Both the position numbers and the translations under genes were made by a program. Positions 1 to 7,879 of a DNA stretch of 12,237 nt are shown here, one piece after another; within the stretch, counting starts at the first letter, position 1; each line of letters opens with the position of its first letter. The stretch lies in the NCBI GenBank assembly GCA_030635465.1, contig DAOVYU010000006.1, positions 1 through 12,237 on the forward strand, given 5' to 3'. The notes beneath the pieces were generated by a model, which made no database searches, was not told the origin of the DNA, and saw only the letters and a program-made list of their open reading frames with translations. Source of the DNA: Bacteroidales bacterium (lineage in GTDB: Bacteria; Bacteroidota; Bacteroidia; Bacteroidales; JAADJA01).

Positions 1-179
1 AAGGAGAAAAAATAATTATTGTTGAAGCATCAGATATGGATGAAGCGGTTAAATATGGCTTAAATATGGCCACTAGAGAAGATACTGTTTTATTATCGCC
101 AGCCTGTGCCAGTTTTGATCATTTTGAAAATTTTGAAGAAAGAGGTACCAAGTTTAAAAAATCAGTCTCAAGATTGTAA
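1..179 (+). CDS. murD: UDP-N-acetylmuramoylalanine--D-glutamate ligase, C-terminal end (partial)
   Basis: This is the 3' end of a gene that starts before the window. The first full codon is at base 3 and the stop is TAA at 177-179, leaving about 58 residues. The segment LLSPACASFDHFENFEERG is the hallmark end of MurD: the C-terminal domain of Mur ligases, with the conserved SPACASFD and NFExRGxxF elements. MurD adds D-glutamate to UDP-MurNAc-L-alanine in the cytoplasm, using ATP. Its place directly before ftsW fits the dcw order. The tail ends FKKSVSRL, a normal MurD end, so the gene looks intact as far as it can be seen. Confidence 0.95.
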   Translation, partial: GEKIIIVEASDMDEAVKYGLNMATREDTVLLSPACASFDHFENFEERGTKFKKSVSRL

Positions 180-207
180 ATAAAGTAAACTATAGATTAA
201 CGTGTAG

Positions 208-226
208 AAAGGAGTTTATCTAACTC
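208..226 (+). promoter_or_regulatory. Shine-Dalgarno-like site inside a small hairpin before ftsW
   Basis: AAAGGAG at 208-214 is the only strong Shine-Dalgarno-like sequence before a gene in this window, 12 bases before the ATG at 227. Its GAG is also part of a perfect 5-bp stem, GAGTT (212-216) with AACTC (222-226), around the loop TATCT. The stem ends at the base before the start codon. Folded RNA would hide the site and crowd the start codon. Any regulatory role is inference. Confidence 0.45.
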
Positions 227-1384
227 ATGCAATACTTGCTCAACAAAATAAAAGGTGATAAAATAATCTGGTTGGTGGTGATCATACTTTCGGTATTTTC
301 AATACTGGCAGTTTATAGTTCAACTGGGACTCTGGCATATAAATACCAGGGAGGGAATACCGAATATTACATGATAAAACATTTTATCATTCTAGTCCTG
401 GGATTATTTTTAATGTACCTGGCTCACCTTGTTAAGTACACCTATTTCTCACGTATTTTTCAGATCGCTTTATGGATTGCAGTTCCCCTTCTATTACTGA
501 CCCTGTTTTTTGGATTAAACCTGAATGAAGCCAGAAGGGTTTTACCCCTACCTTTTGGATTAACTTTTCAAACTTCAGACCTGGCAAAATTAACACTGAT
601 CATGTACCTGGCTCGTATGCTAACTAAACGTCAGGAGGTAATTAAAGATTTTAAATCAGCTTTTCTTCCAATTGTCATACCTGTGTTGATAGTCTGCTTT
701 TTAATTTTACCAGCGAATTTTTCTACGGCAGCGATTTTATTTACAACAAGCCTGGTTTTAATGTTTATTGGCAGGGTGAGTCTGAAACATATATTTTCTA
801 TGGTAGGCATTGGAATCGTGATCATGTTTTTCATGGTATTGATCGCTAAATCATATCCGAACTTTTTACCAAGAGTTGATACATGGATCAGTCGGGTTGA
901 GAATTTCAAGGAGCCAAATGCCGAAGAAAACTATCAGGTAGAACAAGCAAAGATCGCTATCGCAAGTGGTGGAATTGTTGGAAAAATGCCTGGCAATAGT
1001 GAACAGCGAAATTTTTTACCTCACCCCTATTCTGATTTTATATTTGCAATTATCATAGAAGAATATGGACTAATTGGCGGATCACTGGTTATTTTTCTTT
1101 ACTTGATCCTGTTATTTAGGGCAGTAAAGATTGTCGCAAAAGTCCCACGAAATTTCGGAGCGTTTTTAACCATCGGAGTGGCCTTTAGTCTGGTTTTCCA
1201 GGCAATGATCAATATGGCTGTTGCAGTAAATTTATTGCCAGTTACGGGCCAAACATTGCCATTCATCAGTATGGGCGGTACATCCATTTGGTTTACAAGT
1301 ATATCTATTGGGATAATATTAAGCGTTAGTAAGGAAGTTGAAAAAAACACGGAATCATATGCAAGAGAGCTCCAAACAGCATAG
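227..1384 (+). CDS. ftsW: Septal peptidoglycan glycosyltransferase FtsW (SEDS family)
   Basis: A 385-residue integral membrane protein of the SEDS (RodA/FtsW/SpoVE) family, of usual length and with about ten hydrophobic segments. FtsW polymerises lipid II into glycan strands at the division site together with its partner transpeptidase FtsI/PBP3. Family landmarks are visible in order: ARR near 102-104, FQTSDLAKL at 114-122 (the usual form is FQPSELAK), NFSTA at 164-168 where many members have PDxGT, PHPYSDFIFA at 265-274 and LLPVTGQTLPFISMGGTS at 336-353. Asp270 in YSDF aligns by motif with the essential extracellular-loop aspartate of RodA (HTDFIFA). The dcw position favours FtsW over RodA. 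The ATG at 227 has a Shine-Dalgarno-like AAAGGAG. The 3' end overlaps the start of murG by 26 bases. Confidence 0.96.
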   Translation: MQYLLNKIKGDKIIWLVVIILSVFSILAVYSSTGTLAYKYQGGNTEYYMIKHFIILVLGLFLMYLAHLVKYTYFSRIFQIALWIAVPLLLLTLFFGLNLNEARRVLPLPFGLTFQTSDLAKLTLIMYLARMLTKRQEVIKDFKSAFLPIVIPVLIVCFLILPANFSTAAILFTTSLVLMFIGRVSLKHIFSMVGIGIVIMFFMVLIAKSYPNFLPRVDTWISRVENFKEPNAEENYQVEQAKIAIASGGIVGKMPGNSEQRNFLPHPYSDFIFAIIIEEYGLIGGSLVIFLYLILLFRAVKIVAKVPRNFGAFLTIGVAFSLVFQAMINMAVAVNLLPVTGQTLPFISMGGTSIWFTSISIGIILSVSKEVEKNTESYARELQTA

Positions 1385-2480
1385 GACAAAGGTCATCATA
1401 AGCGGTGGTGGAACCGGAGGTCATATTTTCCCTGCTATAGCCATTGCCAATGCCCTCATAAAAAGAGAACCTGATACAGATATACTTTTTGTTGGAGCAA
1501 AAGGAAAAATGGAAATGGAAAAAGTTCCGGCAGCTGGATACCCGATCGAAGGTTTATGGATCAGTGGATTACAACGAAAATTAACAATTAAAAATCTATC
1601 CTTTCCTTTTAAAGTATTATCCAGTCTGATGAAAGCCAAAAAGATCATCAACAATTTTAATCCTGATGTGGTAATTGGTGTAGGTGGTTATGCTAGCGGT
1701 CCAACCTTACGTGCTGCTACAAAAAAGAAAATCCCCTCAATAATCCAGGAGCAAAACTCATTTCCCGGGATTACCAATAAATTACTGGCTAAAGATGTTT
1801 CCCGAATTTGTGTGGCTTATGACGGTATGGGAAAATATTTTCCGGAAAATAAAATTGTTAAAACTGGAAATCCCGTAAGGCAAAACGTTATTGATATTAA
1901 TGGAAAATCAGATTCAGCATATAAATTCTTTGATCTGGATAAAAACAAAAAGACCATTTTAGTGGTTGGTGGAAGCCAGGGTGCCTTTTCTATAAATAAA
2001 GCTATTTATAAATACCTTGATTTAATTATTGAAAAGGGAATCCAATTGATTTGGCAAACTGGAAAGTTCTACTATGAAACTGCCAAAGAAGTAACAAATG
2101 ATTTGAATGACAAGGGAATTAGAACTATTCAATTTATTGACAGAATGGATTATGCATATGCTGTTGCTGATGTAATCATTTCAAGAGCTGGGGCCATTGC
2201 CATATCAGAGATTTGTGCAGTTGGCAAACCAACCATTTTTATACCATTGCCAACAGCAGCTGAAGATCATCAAAAAAAGAATGCTTTGGCTTTGGTAGAA
2301 AAGGAGGCTGCCCTTTTTATAGAGAATAAGGATGCCATCAATCAGCTTGGTAAAGCAGTAATGGATTTGATTAATAATGAAAATCAACAATCAACATTGC
2401 ATATAAACCTGAAAAAGCTGGCAATAACAAATGCAGATGAAAGAATAGTGGATGAAATATTAAAATTAACAGCAAATTAA
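1359..2480 (+). CDS. murG: UDP-GlcNAc:undecaprenyl-PP-MurNAc-pentapeptide GlcNAc transferase MurG
   Basis: MurG adds GlcNAc from UDP-GlcNAc to lipid I on the inner membrane face, giving lipid II, the substrate of FtsW. I chose ATG 1359 (373 residues). A TTG at 1338 would add seven residues (MKKTRNH), but ATG is stronger and leaves only ten residues before the first beta strand. GT-B landmarks numbered from 1359 are the glycine loops GGTGGH at 17-22 and GVGGYASGP at 107-115, EQNSFPG at 131-137, GGSQGA at 204-209, SRAGAIAISEI at 275-285 (its Glu284 matches the ribose-contacting glutamate of the family) and HQKKNA at 304-309. All key positions are present. It overlaps ftsW by 26 bases and its stop lies one base before the murC start, suggesting coupled translation. 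Confidence 0.96.
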   Translation: MQESSKQHRTKVIISGGGTGGHIFPAIAIANALIKREPDTDILFVGAKGKMEMEKVPAAGYPIEGLWISGLQRKLTIKNLSFPFKVLSSLMKAKKIINNFNPDVVIGVGGYASGPTLRAATKKKIPSIIQEQNSFPGITNKLLAKDVSRICVAYDGMGKYFPENKIVKTGNPVRQNVIDINGKSDSAYKFFDLDKNKKTILVVGGSQGAFSINKAIYKYLDLIIEKGIQLIWQTGKFYYETAKEVTNDLNDKGIRTIQFIDRMDYAYAVADVIISRAGAIAISEICAVGKPTIFIPLPTAAEDHQKKNALALVEKEAALFIENKDAINQLGKAVMDLINNENQQSTLHINLKKLAITNADERIVDEILKLTAN

Positions 2481-2481
2481 A

Positions 2482-3861
2482 TTGAAAATAAACAACCTAC
2501 ATACTATATATTTCTTGGGAATTGGAGGAATTGGTATGAGTGCCCTGGCCAGGTATTTTAATGGTCTGGGTATGCAGGTTGTTGGATATGACAAAACAAA
2601 AACCCCCTTGACTGTTCAACTTCAACAAGAAGGCATTCAAATCCATTACCAGGACAATGCAAGCCAAATCCCAAAAGACATTGATTTGGTAATCTATACA
2701 CCGGCTATTCCAAAGAGTAATACAGAATTTATTTACTTAACAAAAAGTAATATTCCTATAAAAAAACGATCAGAAGTTCTCGGTTTGATAAGTAACGAGA
2801 AGAAAACAATTGCTGTTGCAGGTACACATGGAAAAACAACAGTTTCAACCATGATAGCTTTTTTATTGAAAAATTCAAACATCGATTGCAGTGCTTTTCT
2901 GGGAGGTATCTCCAAAAATTACAAATCAAATTTGCTGGTTTCTGATCATTCGGATTGGGTGGTTGTTGAAGCCGATGAATTCGACAGATCATTTCTACAA
3001 TTAAACCCTGATATAGGTATTATCACTTCAATGGATGCGGATCACCTTGACATTTATAGTAATTTTGAAAGTTTAAAATCCAATTTTACCCAGTTTGCCG
3101 AACAAGTAAAAACCAATGGCACCTTGTTGATTAAAGATGGACTTCAATCAAACTTCACTCATCTAAAAGATCTACAATTATTTACTTACTCCTTAACTGA
3201 AGGTACTGATTTTTATGTATCGAATATCCAACTGAAGAATAACAATTATTGTTTCGATTTTGTCTATCATGATAAAATCATTCAGGATTTAACACTTGGT
3301 ATTCCCGGACTCATCAATGTAGAAAATTCAATTGTTGCATTGGCTGCAGCAGTTTTAGCTGGAGTTACAGAGAAAGAAATCAAGGCATCATTACCATTAT
3401 TTTCTGGTATTCACCGCCGGTTTGATTACCAGGTCAACACAAAAGACTTAGTATTTATTGATGATTATGCGCACCACCCGGAAGAAATAAAGGGTTTTGT
3501 CAATTCGGTCAAATTGATATATCCTGATAAAAAAATCCTGGGTATTTTTCAGCCACACTTATTTAGCAGAACAAGAGATTTTGCAGATGAATTTGCCAAA
3601 AGCCTCGATATGCTGGATGAAATTATTCTATTGCCCATTTATCCTGCCAGGGAAAAACCCATTGAAGGGGTTTCATCAAATATAATCTTTGATAAAATTC
3701 AATCTGAAAATAAATTGATTTGTTCAAAATCAGAATTGATTCAAATCATCAGCAAGTCTTCATTTGATATTATCCTGACAATGGGTGCAGGTGATATTGA
3801 TCAATTGGTTTTACCCATAAAGGAAAATTTATTAACTGAATCAAAACAAATTGTAAATTAA
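2482..3861 (+). CDS. murC: UDP-N-acetylmuramate--L-alanine ligase MurC (TTG start)
   Basis: MurC starts the cytoplasmic pentapeptide by joining L-alanine to UDP-MurNAc with ATP. The 459 residues show the three Mur-ligase domains: the UDP-binding FLGIGGIGMSALA near 11-23, the ATP-binding loop AVAGTHGKTT at 111-120, EADEFDRSF at 163-171 and MDADHLDIY at 184-192, GIHRRFDYQ at 309-317, and the C-terminal domain with DDYAHHP at 327-333, FQPHLFSRT at 356-364 and MGAGDID at 434-440. The start must be TTG at 2482. The only in-frame codons between the upstream stop TAA (2467-2469) and that TTG are CAG, CAA, ATT and AAA, and the first in-frame ATG lies inside the essential GIGGIGMS loop. Spacing to murG is one base, and the stop shares its last A with the ftsQ ATG. 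Confidence 0.96.
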   Translation: MKINNLHTIYFLGIGGIGMSALARYFNGLGMQVVGYDKTKTPLTVQLQQEGIQIHYQDNASQIPKDIDLVIYTPAIPKSNTEFIYLTKSNIPIKKRSEVLGLISNEKKTIAVAGTHGKTTVSTMIAFLLKNSNIDCSAFLGGISKNYKSNLLVSDHSDWVVVEADEFDRSFLQLNPDIGIITSMDADHLDIYSNFESLKSNFTQFAEQVKTNGTLLIKDGLQSNFTHLKDLQLFTYSLTEGTDFYVSNIQLKNNNYCFDFVYHDKIIQDLTLGIPGLINVENSIVALAAAVLAGVTEKEIKASLPLFSGIHRRFDYQVNTKDLVFIDDYAHHPEEIKGFVNSVKLIYPDKKILGIFQPHLFSRTRDFADEFAKSLDMLDEIILLPIYPAREKPIEGVSSNIIFDKIQSENKLICSKSELIQIISKSSFDIILTMGAGDIDQLVLPIKENLLTESKQIVN

Positions 3862-4622
3862 TGAAACGGGTATTCCATATCATATTCTGGGTTATCATCA
3901 CAGCAGGAATTCTGGTAATGGTAAGTTTTATAGAAGCTGAACATAAAAAAACTACCTGTAAAAGCTTTGAGATTTCAATCGATTACAAAAATGAGGATCC
4001 ATTAATATCAGTAAATGAGATAAAAAAGAACATTTACGATTCTTTCGATACGCTCATTGGCAAAAGGCTGATAGATATAAACCTGGTACAGATTGAAAAT
4101 ATGGTGAACGAAATAGATTTTGTTTCCAATGCTGATGTGTATACAACCATCACCGGCAAAATGAATATCAGTATCACACAGCGAAAACCAATTGTTAGAA
4201 TAATCAATGGCTCAAATAATAGTTATTATATTGATCAATCCGGAAAAATAATTCCCACAAATCAGGGCTATCCTTCAAGGGTAATGATCGCCAATGGTTT
4301 TATAGAAAAAGCTTATACAGATACACTTTCTATCCAAAATAATATTATTCTTGCAGAAATCTTTAAAATAGCATCCTATATTCAAAATGATCCTTTTTTA
4401 AAATTACAGATTGAGCAACTATATGTTACGAAAAATAGGGAGTACGAATTTGTTCCGAAAGTTGGACGACATATTATTATTTTTGGCGGAATTGAAGATA
4501 TGGAGGAGAAATTTAGAAAACTAGTGGTTTTTTATCATCAGGGAATTAATACTGCAGGTTGGAATGTATATAAATCAATTAATCTTAAATTTGAAAACCA
4601 AGTAGTGTGTGCAAAAAAATAA
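3861..4622 (+). CDS. ftsQ: Cell division protein FtsQ/DivIB
   Basis: A 253-residue bitopic membrane protein at the usual ftsQ place between murC and ftsA. It has a short basic N-terminus (MKR), one membrane segment at about residues 5-24, and a periplasmic part that begins with a POTRA-like domain (about 35-110: SFEISIDYK, then a strand-helix-helix-strand pattern ending MNISITQRKPIVRI). The following region, with YYIDQSGKIIP at 122-132, is the usual beta domain of FtsQ/DivIB. FtsQ scaffolds the divisome by binding FtsB and FtsL. Sequence conservation in this family is low, so the call rests on architecture and position as well as the QRKP and IDQSGKIIP motifs. The ATG overlaps the murC stop by one base. 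The 3' spacer to ftsA is 38 bases. Confidence 0.9.
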   Translation: MKRVFHIIFWVIITAGILVMVSFIEAEHKKTTCKSFEISIDYKNEDPLISVNEIKKNIYDSFDTLIGKRLIDINLVQIENMVNEIDFVSNADVYTTITGKMNISITQRKPIVRIINGSNNSYYIDQSGKIIPTNQGYPSRVMIANGFIEKAYTDTLSIQNNIILAEIFKIASYIQNDPFLKLQIEQLYVTKNREYEFVPKVGRHIIIFGGIEDMEEKFRKLVVFYHQGINTAGWNVYKSINLKFENQVVCAKK

Positions 4623-4660
4623 ATCATAATAAATAATAACCAGGACAATAAATTACACAT

Positions 4661-5959
4661 ATGAAATCATCAGAAATCATTGTCGGCTTAGACATCGGAA
4701 CAACAAAAATCGCAGCCATTGTTGGTAGAAAGAGCGAGCATGGCAAAATAGATATTCTCGGACATGGCCGAACTGAATCTATAGGTGTTAAGCGAGGTGT
4801 AGTATCAAATATTGAAAACACAGTAAACTCAATACGAATAGCCATAGAGGAAGCCTCTCAAAAAGCAGGTGTAAATATCAAGTATGTAAATGTTGGTATT
4901 GCAGGACAGCACATTAAAAGTTTGCAACATCGTGGTGGAATCATCAGGGAAAATTATGACAATGAGATTAGTAAACAGGATGTAGAAACATTGCTAAACA
5001 ACATGTACAACCTGAACATGAGCCCTGGTGAAGAAATTATTGATGTAATTGCCCAGGAATATATTGTGGACGACGAACAGGGTATCAAAGAACCTGTTGG
5101 AATGTTGGGGAATTCTTTGGAAGCCAATTTTCATATCATTATCGGACAAACAACTGCTGCAAAAAATATTTTCAAATGTGTAACTAAAGCTGACTTAGAG
5201 GTTGTTGACCTCATTCTTGAGCCCATTTCTTCGGCTGAAGCAGTACTCAGCGAAGAAGAAAAAGAAGCAGGCGTTGTTTTAGTGGATATTGGTGGAGGAA
5301 CAACTGACCTGGCCATTTTTCAGGATGGCATTATCAGGCATACAGCTGTAATACCTTTTGGTGGTGATGTAATTACAGAAGATGTAAAAGAAGGATGTAC
5401 AATTATCCGTAAACATGCAGAAGAACTAAAAATCAAATTCGGATCTTCATTGGCCAGTGAAAACCGAGATGATGAAATAGTTGCCATTCCGGGTTTAAGA
5501 GGTCGCCCTCCCAAAGAAATAAGCTTGAAAAATCTAGCGAGTATTATCCAAGCCAGAATGGAAGAGATTGTTGAACATGTGTATTACGAGATTAAAAATT
5601 CAGGTTATGAGAAAAAATTGATCGCCGGGATCGTATTAACTGGTGGTGGTGCTCAATTAAAGCATCTTTCTCAACTTACTGAATTTATCACGGGCATGGA
5701 TACCCGGATTGGATATCCTAATGAACACCTTGCAAATGATGTCCCTGAAGATCTTGCCAGTCCAATGTACGCAACTGGAGTTGGATTGGTAATTGAAGGG
5801 ATGAGAAGGTATTGTAAAGAGATGGAAGAAGCAACTGAAAAAGAAGTAGATTTAGTTGAAGAACAAGAACCCGAGGATGAAAGCACAGACACATCCCAGG
5901 TAAGACCAATGAGTTTTTTGAAAAAAATTCAAGAGTTTTTTGAAAAAGATGATGTGTAG
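4661..5959 (+). CDS. ftsA: Cell division protein FtsA (actin-like Z-ring anchor)
   Basis: FtsA is an actin-fold ATPase that tethers FtsZ to the inner membrane and recruits later divisome proteins. The 432 residues carry the phosphate-1 motif IVGLDIGTTKIAAIVG at 7-22, an inserted 1C/SHS2 domain at about 85-165, the phosphate-2 motif VVLVDIGGGTTDLAIF at 205-220, the adenosine motif AGIVLTGGGAQLKHL at 322-336 and a C-terminal basic-amphipathic helix (SFLKKIQEFFEK, 418-429) of the type that binds membrane. An acidic linker (about 387-411) separates that helix from the core. It starts at ATG 4661 with an A/T-rich leader and no Shine-Dalgarno site. Unlike the tight junctions upstream, 361 non-coding bases follow before ftsZ. 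Confidence 0.96.
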   Translation: MKSSEIIVGLDIGTTKIAAIVGRKSEHGKIDILGHGRTESIGVKRGVVSNIENTVNSIRIAIEEASQKAGVNIKYVNVGIAGQHIKSLQHRGGIIRENYDNEISKQDVETLLNNMYNLNMSPGEEIIDVIAQEYIVDDEQGIKEPVGMLGNSLEANFHIIIGQTTAAKNIFKCVTKADLEVVDLILEPISSAEAVLSEEEKEAGVVLVDIGGGTTDLAIFQDGIIRHTAVIPFGGDVITEDVKEGCTIIRKHAEELKIKFGSSLASENRDDEIVAIPGLRGRPPKEISLKNLASIIQARMEEIVEHVYYEIKNSGYEKKLIAGIVLTGGGAQLKHLSQLTEFITGMDTRIGYPNEHLANDVPEDLASPMYATGVGLVIEGMRRYCKEMEEATEKEVDLVEEQEPEDESTDTSQVRPMSFLKKIQEFFEKDDV

Positions 5960-6320
5960 GTTCTGTTGCAGATTTAGCTTATATCAATTTTAATACCTTT
6001 CGGCTTTCCCATCAGGGCCAGTGTAAATTCATATGTATTTATTGAATAGAATACTTCGTCATACTTCCTCTAGTGATGTCATTGCGATAATGAGGGACGA
6101 GGAAAAAGCAATTTTAACCTTTTATTAGATAAATGAATTTTACACAAAAAATAACAAGTTTGAACTAATATTTCTTTCAGGGTCAATCCTATTTTTTAAT
6201 TCACTGGCATGCCAAAAAAGGCCTTAATTCATAACTTAATTTTTAACATACATTTTGTTGATAAAAAAAAATCTTCCCCATTTAATCAGGACTATTAAAT
6301 AATAATTTTAAAAACAAAAA
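5960..6320 (+). other. 361-base non-coding gap between ftsA and ftsZ
   Basis: No ORF of useful length on either strand. The contents are a tandem 10-mer and a decayed intergenic repeat at 6051-6114 (listed separately), a perfect 10-bp palindrome TGGCATGCCA at 6205-6214, a palindromic AAGGCCTT at 6218-6225, and an increasingly A/T-rich stretch leading to ftsZ. It probably holds an ftsZ promoter or leader, but I found no -33/-7 pair with good spacing. The best -7 candidate is TACCTTTC at 5994-6001, with a TTG 25 bases upstream of it. Confidence 0.6.
6051..6114 (+). repeat. Tandem 10-mer plus degenerate GTCATTGCGA...GCAATTT intergenic repeat
   Basis: ATACTTCGTC (6051-6060) is followed directly by ATACTTCCTC (6061-6070), a 9/10 tandem copy. 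Next comes GTCATTGCGA at 6078-6087, then GAGGGACGAGG at 6092-6102 and AGCAATTT at 6107-6114. The parts GTCATTGCGA, GAGGxACGAGG and GCAATCT are the pieces of a dispersed intergenic repeat common in Bacteroidota, so this looks like a worn copy. CTTCGTC (6054-6060) pairs with GACGAGG (6096-6102) with one G-T wobble, and CCTC (6067-6070) with GAGG (6092-6095), giving a bulged hairpin. Confidence 0.5.
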
Positions 6321-7868
6321 ATGGATAATATGCTTAAATTTGATTTACCTAAAAATCAATCGTCTATTATTAAAGTCATAGGTGTTGGTGGCGGCGGAAG
6401 TAATGCTGTTTCGCATATGTATAGCCAGGGAATAGAAGGTGTTGACTTTTTTATATGCAACACAGATGCTCAATCAATGGAAGTAAGTCCTGTGCCCGTT
6501 AAAATCCAGCTTGGATCAAAAGGATTGGGAGCTGGTTCGGTTCCAGCAGTAGGTAAAGAATCTGCAATTGAAAATATTGAAGATATTAAGCAAATCCTCG
6601 AGAAAAATACAAAAATGTTATTTATCACTGCCGGGATGGGTGGTGGTACGGGTACCGGAGCTGCTCCTGTAATTGCTGAAGCAGCAAAAGAACTAGGTAT
6701 ATTAACCGTAGGTATTGTTTCGCTTCCATTTTTATTTGAAGGAAGAAAAAGAAAGCTTCAGGCAGATGCAGGCATTGAAGAATTAAGAAAACATGTTGAT
6801 ACTTTATTGACCATCTCCAACGATAAACTGAGAGAAGTTCATGGCGATCTGAAACTTTCAGAAGCATTCCAAAAGGCTGATAACATTTTGACAGTTGCTG
6901 CCAAAGGAATTGCTGAGATTATTACTGTAACTGGCTATATCAATGTTGACTTTGAAGATGTAAAAACAGTAATGAAAGACAGTGGAACAGCCATTATGGG
7001 ATCAGGTATTGCAGAAGGTGAAAACAGGGCGATAGATGCTGTTGAACAAGCACTTGCTTCTCCATTATTAAACGACAATCATATTAAAGGAGCAGATAAT
7101 ATTCTATTGTATATTTCATCTGGAGATGAAGAAATTACCATGGATGAAGTAATGGAAATTACTGATTTTATCCAGGAAGAATCTGGTCAAAATGCAGAGA
7201 TCATTTGGGGAAATGGTAAAGATACCAACCTGGGTAATAATATTAGCGTTACACTAGTTGCTACAGGTTTTCATGCCGATAAAGAAGAAGGAAAATACAA
7301 ACCTGGCAGACGGATCGTACATCCATTAACAGAAGGTCCACGCGAAGAAATAAAAACTAAACCCCGCATAACAGAACCAATAAGTGAAATAACCCTCATT
7401 TCACCTAAAAAGGAAGAAACTGATATTCCTCAGGAAACGCAAAAAGAGACACAGGAAACTTCGGTAATGGAAGTCAAACTGAAAACCATCGAAACATCAA
7501 TTGAGCAAAGTGATATTAGAACTGTTGAAATAAAGGAAGAAAAATCAGAGGCATTCAAGTTAAATTTTCAGGAAAAAACAAAACCTACCTCAAATAATAT
7601 TTATCCTGCTGAGTTAGAAAGGGAAGAGATTGAAAAAAAATCGAAAGAACGGATTAAAAAATTGAAAGATCTGAGTGTAAAATTACGTACACCAACTGAA
7701 ATTGAAGAACTTGAAAGTACTCCAGCATATGTAAGAAGGAATGTTGCTCTAAATGATGTTTCCCATTCATCAGAAACAATTATTTCCAAATATACGCTGG
7801 GTGAATCTGAAGATAATAGTCCTGAAATAAAATCAAATAATTCATTCCTGCACGATAATGTTGATTAA
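6321..7868 (+). CDS. ftsZ: Cell division protein FtsZ (tubulin-like GTPase)
   Basis: FtsZ polymerises with GTP into the Z-ring that marks the division site. The 515 residues contain the GTPase core: VIGVGGGGSNAV at 19-30, NTDAQ at 47-51, the tubulin signature GGGTGTG at 107-113, FEGRKR at 139-144 and the T7 loop NVDFEDVKTVM at 208-218, where Asp210 and Asp213 match the catalytic acids that act on the neighbouring subunit's GTP. The core ends near residue 318. A long charged linker of about 145 residues follows, with a predicted helical Lys/Glu stretch at 430-456. The peptide STPAYVRRN (466-474) resembles the conserved C-terminal FtsA-binding peptide, but 41 more residues come after it, ending NNSFLHDNVD. 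The ATG at 6321 follows an A-run. ATG 6330 is a possible alternative. The stop lies 11 bases before the YqeY-domain gene. Confidence 0.97.
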   Translation: MDNMLKFDLPKNQSSIIKVIGVGGGGSNAVSHMYSQGIEGVDFFICNTDAQSMEVSPVPVKIQLGSKGLGAGSVPAVGKESAIENIEDIKQILEKNTKMLFITAGMGGGTGTGAAPVIAEAAKELGILTVGIVSLPFLFEGRKRKLQADAGIEELRKHVDTLLTISNDKLREVHGDLKLSEAFQKADNILTVAAKGIAEIITVTGYINVDFEDVKTVMKDSGTAIMGSGIAEGENRAIDAVEQALASPLLNDNHIKGADNILLYISSGDEEITMDEVMEITDFIQEESGQNAEIIWGNGKDTNLGNNISVTLVATGFHADKEEGKYKPGRRIVHPLTEGPREEIKTKPRITEPISEITLISPKKEETDIPQETQKETQETSVMEVKLKTIETSIEQSDIRTVEIKEEKSEAFKLNFQEKTKPTSNNIYPAELEREEIEKKSKERIKKLKDLSVKLRTPTEIEELESTPAYVRRNVALNDVSHSSETIISKYTLGESEDNSPEIKSNNSFLHDNVD

Positions 7869-7879
7869 CATCAGTCTTA

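Noticed and set aside
1338..1358. TTG at 1338 as the murG start, seven residues upstream of ATG 1359
   Set aside because: It is preceded directly by AAGGAAG with no spacing, lies deeper inside ftsW, and adds residues (MKKTRNH) not expected before the first strand. ATG 1359 gives a normal MurG N-terminus.
5994..6001. TACCTTTC as a -7 element for an ftsZ promoter
   Set aside because: The match is 7 of 8, but the nearest upstream TTG (5966-5968) is 25 bases away, longer than the usual 19-21, and the leader would exceed 300 bases. It is noted only as a candidate.
6205..6225. Palindromes TGGCATGCCA and AAGGCCTT as an operator pair
   Set aside because: Each is short and they do not share a sequence or form a regular spacing. 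This can arise by chance in a gap of this length.
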